64,000 nt of DNA from Oscillospiraceae bacterium. Lineage in GTDB: Bacteria > Bacillota > Clostridia > Oscillospirales > Oscillospiraceae. How positions within the stretch are numbered: the first letter of the stretch is position 1; every line of letters starts with the position of its first letter. The DNA lies in the NCBI GenBank assembly GCA_017436785.1, contig JAFSCK010000017.1:16022-80021 (forward strand), given 5' to 3'. A model generated the notes under the pieces. The model saw nothing but the letters and a program-made list of their open reading frames with translations. It had not been told where the DNA came from and searched no databases. Of the stretch, positions 23,155 to 31,636 are shown in pieces. A program made the translations under genes and the position numbers.

Positions 23155-24063
23155 TTGGCTGATAAGAAAATTTCCGTCAATGCCAAGTCCCGCCGTCTGA
23201 TGATCCGCGAGACAACTACTTCCTACCTGTTCCTGGCACCCTTCCTGGTGTTCTTCGTCATGTTCGTCCTGTATCCCATGTTCATGTGCGTGTACACCTC
23301 CTTCTTCGATGCCACCATGGGCCGGGAAGATATTTTTGTTGGCTTTGATAACTACAAGACCCTGTTCAATGATGATGTGTTCTGGATTGCTCTGAGAAAC
23401 ACCCTGGTTATTGTTCTGGTGTCTGTGCCCGTAACCTGTGCTTTCTCCCTGTGGGTGGCTTCTGTCATCAGCAAGATGCCCGTGGCAGCTACCTCTGCCT
23501 TCCGCTGCATCTTCTATCTGCCCGTGGTCACCGGCTCTGTTGCCGTTACCATGGTCTGGAAGTGGATGTATAATAACTACTACGGCATTTTCAACTACCT
23601 GGGTACCGAGATGGGCCTGCTGGATAAGAACATCAACTGGCTGGGCGATCCTAAGTATGCTCTGGGCTGTATCATTCTGATCCTGCTGACTACCTCCGTT
23701 GGTCAGCCCATCGTTCTGTACGTTTCCGCTCTGGACAACGTGGACAAGTCTCTGGTGGAGGCAGCCGAAGTTGACGGTGCTACTCCCATGCAGGCTTTCT
23801 GGAAAATCAAGTGGCCCCAGATGATGCCCACTACTCTGTACATCCTGGTCATCACCACCATCAACTCCTTCCAGTGCTTTGCGCTGATCCAGTTGTTGAC
23901 TCTGGGCGGACCCAACAACTCCACCATGACCATCATGTACTACATCTATTACAACGCCTTCAAGCTGTACAAGTACGGCTACGGCAATGCAATGGGTGTC
24001 ATTCTGGCCATCATTATCGCCATTCTGTCCGCCGTCCAGTTCAAGCTGGGCGAAGAGAAATAA
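23155..24063 (+). CDS. Sugar ABC transporter permease (first)
   Basis: A 302-residue UgpA/MalF-type permease with six membrane helices. The start is TTG at 23155, nine bases after GAGGAGG; no better ATG is in frame. Core features: SYLFLAPFLVFFVMFVLYPM in the first helix, FVGFDNYKTLF, and the EAA loop LVEAAEVDGATPMQAFWKI. It pairs with the permease at 24079. No ATPase is encoded in the cluster. Confidence 0.92.
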   Translation: MADKKISVNAKSRRLMIRETTTSYLFLAPFLVFFVMFVLYPMFMCVYTSFFDATMGREDIFVGFDNYKTLFNDDVFWIALRNTLVIVLVSVPVTCAFSLWVASVISKMPVAATSAFRCIFYLPVVTGSVAVTMVWKWMYNNYYGIFNYLGTEMGLLDKNINWLGDPKYALGCIILILLTTSVGQPIVLYVSALDNVDKSLVEAAEVDGATPMQAFWKIKWPQMMPTTLYILVITTINSFQCFALIQLLTLGGPNNSTMTIMYYIYYNAFKLYKYGYGNAMGVILAIIIAILSAVQFKLGEEK

Positions 24064-24078
24064 GGGAGGGGTGAGGTT

Positions 24079-24990
24079 ATGAATCAGAATACCATCGACC
24101 GCAGCGCACAGCGTGCCCGTATTTTCAATGTTGCCTCTGCCATTTTCGTGTGCATTATGGCATTCCTCTTTGCCTTCCCTCTGTACTGGATCATCACCGG
24201 CGCCTTCAAGACCGGCGCGGAGATTAACTCCCGTACCCCTGTCTGGGTTCCCTCCGAGTGGGATATGGGCAACTTTGAGCGCCTGATGACCAAGCGTACC
24301 GCGCCTTTGTTTGATATCTCTGCCTTTGGCTATACCGTCACCGGCCCCAAGGTTCCTGCCGCTATCCGCTGGCTGCTGAACACCGTGTTCATGTCTGTTG
24401 CCTCCATGCTGATCACCTGTCTGACTTCCGCCATGGCAGGCTATGTGCTGGCCAAGAAGCGTTTCTGGGGCAAAGGCCTGATCTTCGGTCTTGTGGTCTG
24501 CGCCATGGCTCTGCCCAAGCAGGTCATTCTGATCCCCCTGCTGCGTGAAATGTCTGCCCTGGGCCTGTATGATACCATCTGGGCCGTTATCTTCCCCATC
24601 GTCGGCTGGCCCTTCGGCGTGTTCCTGCTGAAGCAGTTTGCTGAGGGTATCCCCACCGAAATGGTGGAGGCCTGCCGTATCGACGGTGCTTCTGAATGGC
24701 GTACCTTCACCGATGTCATGTTCCCCATGATCAAGCCCGGTGTCGGTGCCTGCGCCATCTTCACCTTCATCAACTCCTGGAATGACTACTTCATGCAGCT
24801 GATCATGCTGACCAGCAACAAGAACCTGACCATCTCCCTGGGTATCGCCACCATGCAGGGCGAATCCTCCACCGACTACGGTCTGCTGATGGCCGGTGCC
24901 GCACTGGCTTCCGTACCTATCATTATCGTGTTCCTGATCTTCCAGAAGTACTTCACCAAGGGCATCACCATGGGTGCCGTTAAAGGCTAA
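24079..24990 (+). CDS. Sugar ABC transporter permease (second)
   Basis: A 303-residue UgpE/MalG-type permease with six membrane helices; its ribosome site AAGGGAGGGG directly follows the first permease stop (15-base gap). The EAA loop is MVEACRIDGASEWRTFTDVM, followed by FINSWNDYFMQLIML. It forms the translocation pore with the preceding protein for the sialic-acid-type importer. A GC-rich repeat region separates it from the lyase gene. Confidence 0.93.
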   Translation: MNQNTIDRSAQRARIFNVASAIFVCIMAFLFAFPLYWIITGAFKTGAEINSRTPVWVPSEWDMGNFERLMTKRTAPLFDISAFGYTVTGPKVPAAIRWLLNTVFMSVASMLITCLTSAMAGYVLAKKRFWGKGLIFGLVVCAMALPKQVILIPLLREMSALGLYDTIWAVIFPIVGWPFGVFLLKQFAEGIPTEMVEACRIDGASEWRTFTDVMFPMIKPGVGACAIFTFINSWNDYFMQLIMLTSNKNLTISLGIATMQGESSTDYGLLMAGAALASVPIIIVFLIFQKYFTKGITMGAVKG

Positions 24991-25081
24991 GCGGCGAGCC
25001 GCCGCCGGCAATTCGAGTCTGCGGGCTGGCTCCGCATCCATCACCAATGGGTGGTCAGCCCGAATCGATGCAATTTAAGTA

Positions 25082-25139
25082 TGTCATTGCGAGGAGGGGC
25101 AAAGCCCCGACGAGGCAATCTCCTGATTGCGCCAATGAC
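25082..25139. repeat. TGTCATTGCGA repeat family, half-size copy
   Basis: TGTCATTGCGAGGAG, a small hairpin GGGGC-AAA-GCCCC, GAGGCAATCTCC, then a decayed CGCCAATGACC end. The GAGGAGCGAAGCGAC arm is altered to GAGGAGGGGCAAAGCCCC, keeping the hairpin form. Confidence 0.65.
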
Positions 25140-25158
25140 CACGATAAGGAGAAACGTT

Positions 25159-26067
25159 ATGTCTGATCTGAAAAAATATGAGGGTATTATCCCTGCCTTC
25201 TACGCCTGCTATGATCGTGACGGCAGGATCGATACCGAAGCTGTCCGTGCCCTGACCCGCTGGTTCATTGAGCAGGGCGTTCAGGGTCTGTATGTTGGTG
25301 GCTCCTCCGGCGAGTGCATCTACCAGAGCAAGGAAGAGCGTAAGCTGGTGCTGGAGAATGTCATGGCCGAGGCCAAGGGCAAGCTGACCGTCATTGCCCA
25401 CATCGCCTGCAACAACACTGCCGATTCCTGCGAGCTGGCTGCCCATGCAGAGTCTGTGGGTGTAGATGCCATTGCCGCCATTCCTCCCATCTATTTCAAG
25501 CTGCCTCCCTACGCCATTGCCAAGTATTGGAATGACATGAGCGCAGCTGCTCCCAACACCGATTTCATCATCTACAATATTCCCCAGCTGGCTGGCGTTG
25601 CGCTGAGCGTGCCCCTGCTGAAGGAAATGCTGAAGAACCCCAGAGTTATCGGTGTCAAGAACTCCTCCATGCCCACCCAGGATATCCAGATGTGGAAGGA
25701 TGAGGGTGCCATCGTCTTCAACGGACCCGATGAGCAGCTGATCTCCGGTCTGGTCATGGGTGCCATCGGCGGCATCGGCGGCACCTACGGTGCTATGCCC
25801 CAGCTGTATGTGGAGCTGTACCGCTGCGTCAAGGCCGGTGAGCTGGCAAAGGCACTGGAAATCCAGAACGACTGCTGCCGCATCATCTACAAGCTGTGCT
25901 CCGGTCACGGCAATATGTACGGCATGATCAAGGAAGCCCTCCGCAAGATGGGCTGCCCCGACTGCGGCTCTGTCCGCGCCCCTCTGGCAGAGCTGATCGA
26001 AAGCGACTACGCCATCGTAGACGAGGCTGTCGCCATGATTCAGGCTGCAGTGGCAAAGTATTGCTAA
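25159..26067 (+). CDS. nanA: N-acetylneuraminate lyase
   Basis: A 302-residue class I aldolase of the DHDPS/NAL family that splits sialic acid into ManNAc and pyruvate. Seen: YVGGSSGECIYQS (carboxylate-binding GSSGE region), IIYNIPQLAG with Tyr139, and VIGVKNSS with the Schiff-base Lys167. GGSSGE plus YNIP is characteristic of the Gram-positive NanA group rather than DapA. The start at 25159 follows AAGGAG; a longer frame into the repeat upstream has no similarity. It links the importer to the epimerase in one catabolic route. Confidence 0.92.
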   Translation: MSDLKKYEGIIPAFYACYDRDGRIDTEAVRALTRWFIEQGVQGLYVGGSSGECIYQSKEERKLVLENVMAEAKGKLTVIAHIACNNTADSCELAAHAESVGVDAIAAIPPIYFKLPPYAIAKYWNDMSAAAPNTDFIIYNIPQLAGVALSVPLLKEMLKNPRVIGVKNSSMPTQDIQMWKDEGAIVFNGPDEQLISGLVMGAIGGIGGTYGAMPQLYVELYRCVKAGELAKALEIQNDCCRIIYKLCSGHGNMYGMIKEALRKMGCPDCGSVRAPLAELIESDYAIVDEAVAMIQAAVAKYC

Positions 26068-26075
26068 CAAAAAAT

Positions 26076-26104
26076 GCCGCCGGGGGAACACTCCGGCGGC
26101 TTTT
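26076..26104 (+). terminator. Terminator after nanA
   Basis: GCCGCCGG (26076-26083) / CCGGCGGC (26093-26100), followed by TTTT. Confidence 0.85.
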
Positions 26105-26118
26105 GACTTGACCGTATT

Positions 26119-26146
26119 GTAGGGCGGGGCCATAATCCTGCCCTAC
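26119..26146. repeat. GTAGGG-CCCTAC palindrome, copy
   Basis: GTAGGGCGGGGCCAT..ATCCTGCCCTAC, with several centre changes. It follows the nanA terminator. Confidence 0.65.
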
Positions 26147-26166
26147 AGAGCATTGATTTTAAATTT

Positions 26167-26817
26167 ATGGAATACTTAAAACCCTTACAAACCATCTGGG
26201 ATTATCTGTGCCTTCATCAGGCGCCGGAAAAGGCGGACTGCATCGTGGGCTTTGGCAATTTCAACACGGACATTGCCCGCCGGGCGGCAGAGCTGTATTT
26301 GCAGGGCTATGCCCCTAGGGTGCTGTTTACCGGCGGCTTGGGCCGCAATACGGAGGGGCTGCTTCCGGAGCCGGAGGCGGTGCGGTTTGCCCGGGTGGCT
26401 ATGGAATGCGGCGTGCCGGAGGCGGCGATTATTCTGGAAGACAAATCCCGAAATACGGCGGAAAACATCCTTTTTACCCGGGAAAAGCTTCGGGAGCTGG
26501 GGCTGCAGCAGCCTCGGATCCTTGGGGTCCATCAGCCCTTCATGGAGCGGCGGATCAAGGCTGCCATGGGGGTCTACTGGCCGGAGATTTCCTTTCAGGT
26601 GACTTCCCCGCAGGTCACGATCCCGGAATACCTGCACCGGGCAAAGCAGCAGGGCATCAGTGAAAACGCCTCCATTTCCGTCATTGTAGGCGATTTTCAG
26701 AGGATGGAGCTTTATGCCCAAAAGGGCTGGCAGCTGCCGCAGGAGATCCCGGAGGAGGCGTGGCAGGCCTTCCATGCGCTGGTGGAAATGGGCTTTGACA
26801 AGCAGCTTGCGAAATAA
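26167..26817 (+). CDS. YdcF/DUF218-family protein
   Basis: A 216-residue protein of the DUF218 (YdcF/SanA-like) Rossmann-type fold. The hallmarks are DCIVGFGNFNTDIARRAAELY, VLFTGGLGRNT and ILEDKSRNTAENILFTREKL. E. coli YdcF binds S-adenosylmethionine and SanA/ElyC affect the envelope, but this group has no defined reaction. No membrane segment or signal is visible. The ribosome site is poor. It sits between nanA and the ROK-like gene in the same direction, so it may be read through from the nan operon. Confidence 0.8.
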   Translation: MEYLKPLQTIWDYLCLHQAPEKADCIVGFGNFNTDIARRAAELYLQGYAPRVLFTGGLGRNTEGLLPEPEAVRFARVAMECGVPEAAIILEDKSRNTAENILFTREKLRELGLQQPRILGVHQPFMERRIKAAMGVYWPEISFQVTSPQVTIPEYLHRAKQQGISENASISVIVGDFQRMELYAQKGWQLPQEIPEEAWQAFHALVEMGFDKQLAK

Positions 26818-26849
26818 TTGATTTTGACAAAAAATAGTCGATAATGCTA

Positions 26850-26877
26850 TTGCATACCAGTGTAACTATGCTATAAT
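26850..26877 (+). promoter_or_regulatory. Promoter of the ROK-like gene
   Basis: TTGCAT (26850-26855), 16 bp, TATAAT (26872-26877), 37 bases before the start codon. Confidence 0.7.
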
Positions 26878-26914
26878 ACAATCAGAAACAATAAAAATTT
26901 AGGAGGACCTTTCT

Positions 26915-28297
26915 ATGCAGTACTTAGGCGTTGAATACCAGCAGAAATTCACCCCCAAGCTGGACCCCCAGTTCATTCCCTTCGGCGTTTGGCGCGCCGC
27001 TTACCTGAAGGACGCAAAGAAGCCCATTGCCATTGCCGTCGAGCGGGACAAGGGCCGGGTTTCTGTTCACCATACCTGCATCCATGGCACTCCTGAGATG
27101 GCAGCTGCTGACTACCGCTATGTGGAGCGTTATGTGAAGTTCCTGCTGTGGTCCACCGGCGGCTTCCGGGTCTCCATCTGCGGCTGCAGCGAGCTGGCAC
27201 AGAAGCTGCGGGAAGCTTACCAGCTGGGCGGTGAGCGTGAATTTGACTATACCTTCGTCAACCAGCTTTATGAGCGGGATCTGGAAATCGTGGATCTGCC
27301 TTTGGATCAGGTCCCTGCCTCCAACGAAGTCCCCGAGTCTATCGGCGGCTATATGGACGGCTGCCGTATCGGCTTTGACGCCGGCGGCTCTGATATGAAG
27401 GTTTCCGCTGTTGTGGACGGCGAGACCATTTTCTCCGAAGAGGTGGTCTGGCTGCCCAAGCTGAACAGCGACCCCGAATACCACTTTGAGCACATCGTCA
27501 AGGCTATGAAGCTGGCAGCTTCCAAGATGCCTAGAGTTGACGCCATCGGTGTTTCCTCTGCCGGCACCTTCATCGGCAATGCTCCCATGGTGGCTTCCCT
27601 GTTTATCAAGGTCCCCCGCTCCAACTGGGACAAGGTCAAGACCATCTACGACCGCGCCGGTGCCGCTGTGAACCCCGATGCACCTCTGCTGGTTGCCAAT
27701 GACGGCGACGTTTCCGCTCTGGCCGGTGCCATGGGTCTGGGCAAGGGCAATCTGATGGGCATCGCTATGGGCACCTCCGAGGCTGTGGGCTATGTTGACA
27801 AGGACCAGAATGTTCTGGGCTGGATCAACGAGCTGGCTTTCGCTCCCGTTGACCTGTGTGAGAATGCCATGCAGGACGAGTGGTCCACCGACTTCGGTGT
27901 TGGCTGCAAGTACTTCTCTCAGGATGCCGTCATCAAGCTGGCTCCCGCTGCCGGTATTGAGATTCCCGAGGAGCTGACACTGGCTGAGAAGCTGAAGTTC
28001 GTCCAGAAGCTGATGGAGGCTGACGATCCCAGAGCACAGGCCATCTTCGAGACCATCGGCGTCTATCTGGCTTACACCACCGTGCTGTACTCCCAGTTCT
28101 ACGACATCGAGTACATGATGCTGCTGGGCCGCGTTATGTCCGGCAAGGGCGGCGACACCATCCTGCGTGTCTGCAAGGAGGTTCTGGCTGAGGAGTATCC
28201 CGAGCTGGCTGCCAAGTGCAATGTCACTTTGCCCGATGAAAAGATGCGCCGTGTCGGTCAGTCCGTGGCTGCTGCATCTCTGCCCAAGGTCAAGTAA
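26915..28297 (+). CDS. ROK-like sugar kinase/regulator with extra N-terminal domain
   Basis: A 460-residue protein. Residues about 150-400 show the actin-like ATPase fold of ROK proteins: the phosphate loop GFDAGGSDMKVSAVVDGE, VDAIGVSSAGTF and VANDGDVSALAGAMG (catalytic Asp region), then GIAMGTSEAVGYV. The usual ROK zinc motif CxCGxxGC is missing, and about 145 residues with no recognised domain precede the kinase fold. Its place next to nanA makes phosphorylation of ManNAc or GlcNAc plausible. The gene has its own promoter, AGGAGG site and strong terminator, and codon bias suggesting good expression. Confidence 0.75.
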   Translation: MQYLGVEYQQKFTPKLDPQFIPFGVWRAAYLKDAKKPIAIAVERDKGRVSVHHTCIHGTPEMAAADYRYVERYVKFLLWSTGGFRVSICGCSELAQKLREAYQLGGEREFDYTFVNQLYERDLEIVDLPLDQVPASNEVPESIGGYMDGCRIGFDAGGSDMKVSAVVDGETIFSEEVVWLPKLNSDPEYHFEHIVKAMKLAASKMPRVDAIGVSSAGTFIGNAPMVASLFIKVPRSNWDKVKTIYDRAGAAVNPDAPLLVANDGDVSALAGAMGLGKGNLMGIAMGTSEAVGYVDKDQNVLGWINELAFAPVDLCENAMQDEWSTDFGVGCKYFSQDAVIKLAPAAGIEIPEELTLAEKLKFVQKLMEADDPRAQAIFETIGVYLAYTTVLYSQFYDIEYMMLLGRVMSGKGGDTILRVCKEVLAEEYPELAAKCNVTLPDEKMRRVGQSVAAASLPKVK

Positions 28298-28311
28298 TTT
28301 GTGTTTTTCTG

Positions 28312-28344
28312 CCGCCCGCTGCAAATTTGCAGCGGGCGGTTTTT
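28312..28344 (+). terminator. Strong terminator after the ROK-like gene
   Basis: A palindromic stem CCGCCCGCTGCAA (28312-28324) with TTGCAGCGGGCGG (28327-28339), followed by TTTTT. Confidence 0.9.
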
Positions 28345-28436
28345 GTTGACAGGCCTGTTTCTGCTTACATTTCTTTCTTTGCGTTAATGCTACAAAATCT
28401 GCTCCTGTTTTTTGTATATCCTGCCGGGGTAAATTG

Positions 28437-28472
28437 TTTGTAATACAAGCACTTTTGTGGTATTATTACAAA
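28437..28472 (+). promoter_or_regulatory. lacZ promoter embedded in an inverted repeat
   Basis: TTGTAA (28438-28443), 17 bp, TATTAT (28461-28466). The inverted repeat TTTGTAATA (28437-28445) / TATTACAAA (28464-28472) exactly frames the -35 and -10 boxes, so a dimeric regulator there would block polymerase. Confidence 0.6.
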
Positions 28473-28503
28473 GGAATAACATGCAAAAGAAAGGAATGCT
28501 CAA

Positions 28504-31500
28504 ATGAAAGCAAATCATCCCGATTTATCCTGGCTTTCTGATCCGGAAGTCTTTGCAGTGAACCGTAAGGATGCCCATTCCGATCATCTGTATTATGAAA
28601 CCGTGGCCGAAGCCCGGGCAGAGGGGAAAATGCCTCTGCGCCAGTGCTTAAACGGCACTTGGTATTTCTCCTATGCAAAGAACCCCTCTCTGCGGGTGAA
28701 GGATTTCTACAAGGCAGACTTTGACTGCCGAAGCTTTGACAAAATTCAGGTCCCCGGCCACATCCAGACCCAGGGCTACGACACCATGATGTACATCAAT
28801 ACCCAGTATCCTTGGGACGGCACGGAATATATGCGTCCCCCACAGGTGTCGGAAAGCTACAATCCTGTAGGCAGCTACGTCCGCTACTTTGAGGTGGACG
28901 AAAACCTTCAAGGCAAGCCCATCTCCATCTCCTTTCAGGGCGTGGAGATCGCTTTCTATGTTTGGCTGAACGGACATTTCGTGGGCTACAGCGAGGATAC
29001 CTTCACGCCTTCTGAGTTCCAACTGGACGAGTACCTTGTGGAAGGCGAAAACAAGCTGGCAGTGGAGGTCTACAAACGGGCCAACGCCAGCTGGATCGAG
29101 GATCAGGACTTCTGGCGCTTCTCCGGCATCTTCCGGGATGTGTACCTGTATGCCGTTCCTGAGACCCATGTGGAGGATTTCTTCCTGAAATCCACACTGG
29201 ATGAAAGCTACACCGACGGCAAGCTGGAGCTCACTGTCAAGCTGTCCGGCAAGCGCTCCGGCTGCATCACCGCTGTGCTGGAGGATGCTGAAGGCAACGC
29301 AGTCTATACGGAAACCGTGCCTGTTTCCGAAAGTGTCCATTTTGAAGGCGTGATCCCCAACGCAAAGCAGTGGAGCGCTGAGGTACCCAACCTCTACCAG
29401 CTGTACCTGCACATCACAGACGAGACCGGTGCCACTGTGGAGGCTGTTCCCATGGATGTGGGCTTCCGTACCTTTGAAATGAAGAACGGTGTCATGCACA
29501 TCAACGGCAAGCGCATCCTCTTCCGGGGCGTGAACCGTCACGAATTTAACTATAAGCGAGGCCGGGCCATCACCGAGGAGGATATGCTGTGGGATATCCG
29601 CTTCATGAAGCGCTATAACCTCAATTCCGTCCGTACCTGCCATTACCCCAACCAGAGCCTGTGGTACAAGCTCTGCGACCGGTATGGCATCTATCTGATC
29701 GATGAGACCAATCTGGAAAGCCATGGCTCTTGGCAGAAGCTGGGCCAGCTGGAGCCCAGCTGGAATGTTCCCGGCAGTTTCCCTGAATGGCAGGAATGCG
29801 TTCTGGACCGTGCCAATTCCATGTTCCAGCGGGATAAAAACCATCCCTCCATTTTGATCTGGTCTTTGGGCAACGAGTCCTATGTGGGCACCTGCCTCGA
29901 AGCTATGACGAAATTCTTCCACAGCGTGGATGATACCCGTCTGGTCCATTACGAAGGCTGCTTCTGGAACCGGGATTGGTGCCACCTGTCCGATATGGAA
30001 AGCCGGATGTATGCCAAGCCCCAGGAGATCGACGAATATCTGGCTGCCAAACCCGACAAGCCCTACATTAGCTGCGAATTCCTCCACTGCATGGGCAATT
30101 CCGGCGGCAATCTGAATCTGTACATGGCGCTGGAAGAAAAGTATGACCAGTATCAGGGCGGCTTTATCTGGGACTATCTGGATCAGGCTGTGCTGCACAC
30201 CAATGAGCAGGGCGAGGAGTACCTGTCCTACGGCGGCGACCACGACGAGCGGGCCACCGATTACGAATTTTGCACCAACGGTCTGGTCTATGCCGACCGC
30301 ACTGTTTCTCCCAAGGCTCAGGAGGTCAAGGCTTGGTTCTCCAATGTGAAGCTGTTCCCGGACGAAAAGGGCGTTACGGTAAAGAATGAGAACCAGTTCA
30401 TCACCACCGCCTGCTATGATTTCATCTACCGCATTCTCCGGGATGGCGTGAAGATTTTTGAGGGCCAGACCAAGCTGGTGGCCGAGGCAGGGGAGAAGGC
30501 ATACTTTGCGCTGCCCTTCCCGGAAGTCACCGCCTCCGGCGAATATACCTATGAGGTTTCCATGGTCCAGCCTGCGGATACCGACTGGGCGGAAAAGGGC
30601 TATGAAGTTTGCTTTGGTCAGTACATCAAGACCATTGAAGGCCCCAAGGCCAAGTGCACCAAGCCTCTGCAGGTCATCTGGGGCGATGTGAACATCGGTG
30701 TCAAGGGTGAGGGCTTCCATGTCCACTTCTCCAAGGCCGAGGGCGGCATCGCGTCCTTACGCTATGACGATGTGGAGATGATCCCCCGGGCTCCCAAGAC
30801 TACCTACTGGCGCGCTCTGACGGACAATGACCGGGGCTGCAAGCACGGCTTCGACCGCGGCCAGTGGCTGGCCGCAGGTTTGTACCAGAAAATGGTAGAC
30901 TGCCGGGTTACGGAAAGCGAAACGGAAGTCACTGTCACTATGGATTATGAGGTCCCCATGGTGCCCATTGTGAAGCAGACCGTTTCTTATACCGTCACCG
31001 GCGACGGTGCCATCACCGTGGAGGCCACCTATTTCGGTCAGGAGGGCCTGCCCAGCCTGCCCGCCTTCGGCATGAACTTCAAGCTGAAGGAAAAATACCA
31101 CAACTTCCGCTACTACGGCTACGGCCCTGAGGAAAATTACTGGGACCGTATGGACGGTGCCCGGTTGGGCATCTTCGGCGGCGACGCAGCCTCCAACCTG
31201 TCCCGGTACATGATCCCCGGCGAATGCGGCAACCGCATGGGCACCCGCTGGCTGGAAGTGACGGATGACAATGGCTTTGGCTTACGGTTTGAAGCGGAGG
31301 GTGCTCCCTTTGAAAGCTCTGTCCTGCCCTACAGCTGCTATGAGCTGGAAAACGCCATGCACGTTTACGAGCTGCCCAAGGCCCACTACACTTGGGTCCG
31401 CATTATGGGCTGTCAGATGGGTATTGGCGGCGATGACAGCTGGGGCGCACCGGTCCAGCGCCAGTACTGGCTGGAATCCAACGTGGACCGGACTGTGAAG

Positions 31501-31521
31501 TTCACCATCCGCAAAGCATAA
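28504..31521 (+). CDS. lacZ: Beta-galactosidase, GH2 (LacZ type)
   Basis: A 1005-residue cytoplasmic GH2 enzyme with the five-domain LacZ layout: sugar-binding jelly roll (GYDTMMYINTQYPWDG; FYVWLNGHFVGYSEDTFTPS), immunoglobulin-like linkers, TIM barrel (FRGVNRHEFNYKRGRAI; DETNLESHGSW), and a C-terminal beta-sandwich. Catalytic residues are visible: acid/base Glu458 in WSLGNES and nucleophile Glu525 in ISCEFLHCMGNS. It splits lactose or other beta-galactosides; galK and galT follow. No signal peptide and no dedicated permease are seen. The start follows AAAGGA. Confidence 0.94.
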   Translation: MKANHPDLSWLSDPEVFAVNRKDAHSDHLYYETVAEARAEGKMPLRQCLNGTWYFSYAKNPSLRVKDFYKADFDCRSFDKIQVPGHIQTQGYDTMMYINTQYPWDGTEYMRPPQVSESYNPVGSYVRYFEVDENLQGKPISISFQGVEIAFYVWLNGHFVGYSEDTFTPSEFQLDEYLVEGENKLAVEVYKRANASWIEDQDFWRFSGIFRDVYLYAVPETHVEDFFLKSTLDESYTDGKLELTVKLSGKRSGCITAVLEDAEGNAVYTETVPVSESVHFEGVIPNAKQWSAEVPNLYQLYLHITDETGATVEAVPMDVGFRTFEMKNGVMHINGKRILFRGVNRHEFNYKRGRAITEEDMLWDIRFMKRYNLNSVRTCHYPNQSLWYKLCDRYGIYLIDETNLESHGSWQKLGQLEPSWNVPGSFPEWQECVLDRANSMFQRDKNHPSILIWSLGNESYVGTCLEAMTKFFHSVDDTRLVHYEGCFWNRDWCHLSDMESRMYAKPQEIDEYLAAKPDKPYISCEFLHCMGNSGGNLNLYMALEEKYDQYQGGFIWDYLDQAVLHTNEQGEEYLSYGGDHDERATDYEFCTNGLVYADRTVSPKAQEVKAWFSNVKLFPDEKGVTVKNENQFITTACYDFIYRILRDGVKIFEGQTKLVAEAGEKAYFALPFPEVTASGEYTYEVSMVQPADTDWAEKGYEVCFGQYIKTIEGPKAKCTKPLQVIWGDVNIGVKGEGFHVHFSKAEGGIASLRYDDVEMIPRAPKTTYWRALTDNDRGCKHGFDRGQWLAAGLYQKMVDCRVTESETEVTVTMDYEVPMVPIVKQTVSYTVTGDGAITVEATYFGQEGLPSLPAFGMNFKLKEKYHNFRYYGYGPEENYWDRMDGARLGIFGGDAASNLSRYMIPGECGNRMGTRWLEVTDDNGFGLRFEAEGAPFESSVLPYSCYELENAMHVYELPKAHYTWVRIMGCQMGIGGDDSWGAPVQRQYWLESNVDRTVKFTIRKA

Positions 31522-31534
31522 AAAGCGTCTGCGA

Positions 31535-31612
31535 AGGGGCCGATGCCCACATCGGCCCATTATAATCAAGATAAATTTCCGTTAGGGCCGATGTGGGCAT
31601 CGGCCCCTACGA
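31535..31612. repeat. GGCCGATG-CATCGGCC repeat pair in inverted orientation
   Basis: AGGGGCCGATGCCCACATCGGCCC (31535-31558) and its inverse ending in CCCCTAC (31584-31611) flank an AT-rich centre. A related pair occurs at 50538-50611. It may also act as the lacZ transcript end. Confidence 0.65.
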
Positions 31613-31636
31613 TAACAAATATAGGGGGAAAAAATC

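Noticed and set aside
22972-25047. Long antisense frame covering both permease genes
   Set aside because: Composition (His, Gly, Gln, Asp rich without pattern) is that of a shadow of membrane-protein codons; the permeases on the plus strand are unmistakable.
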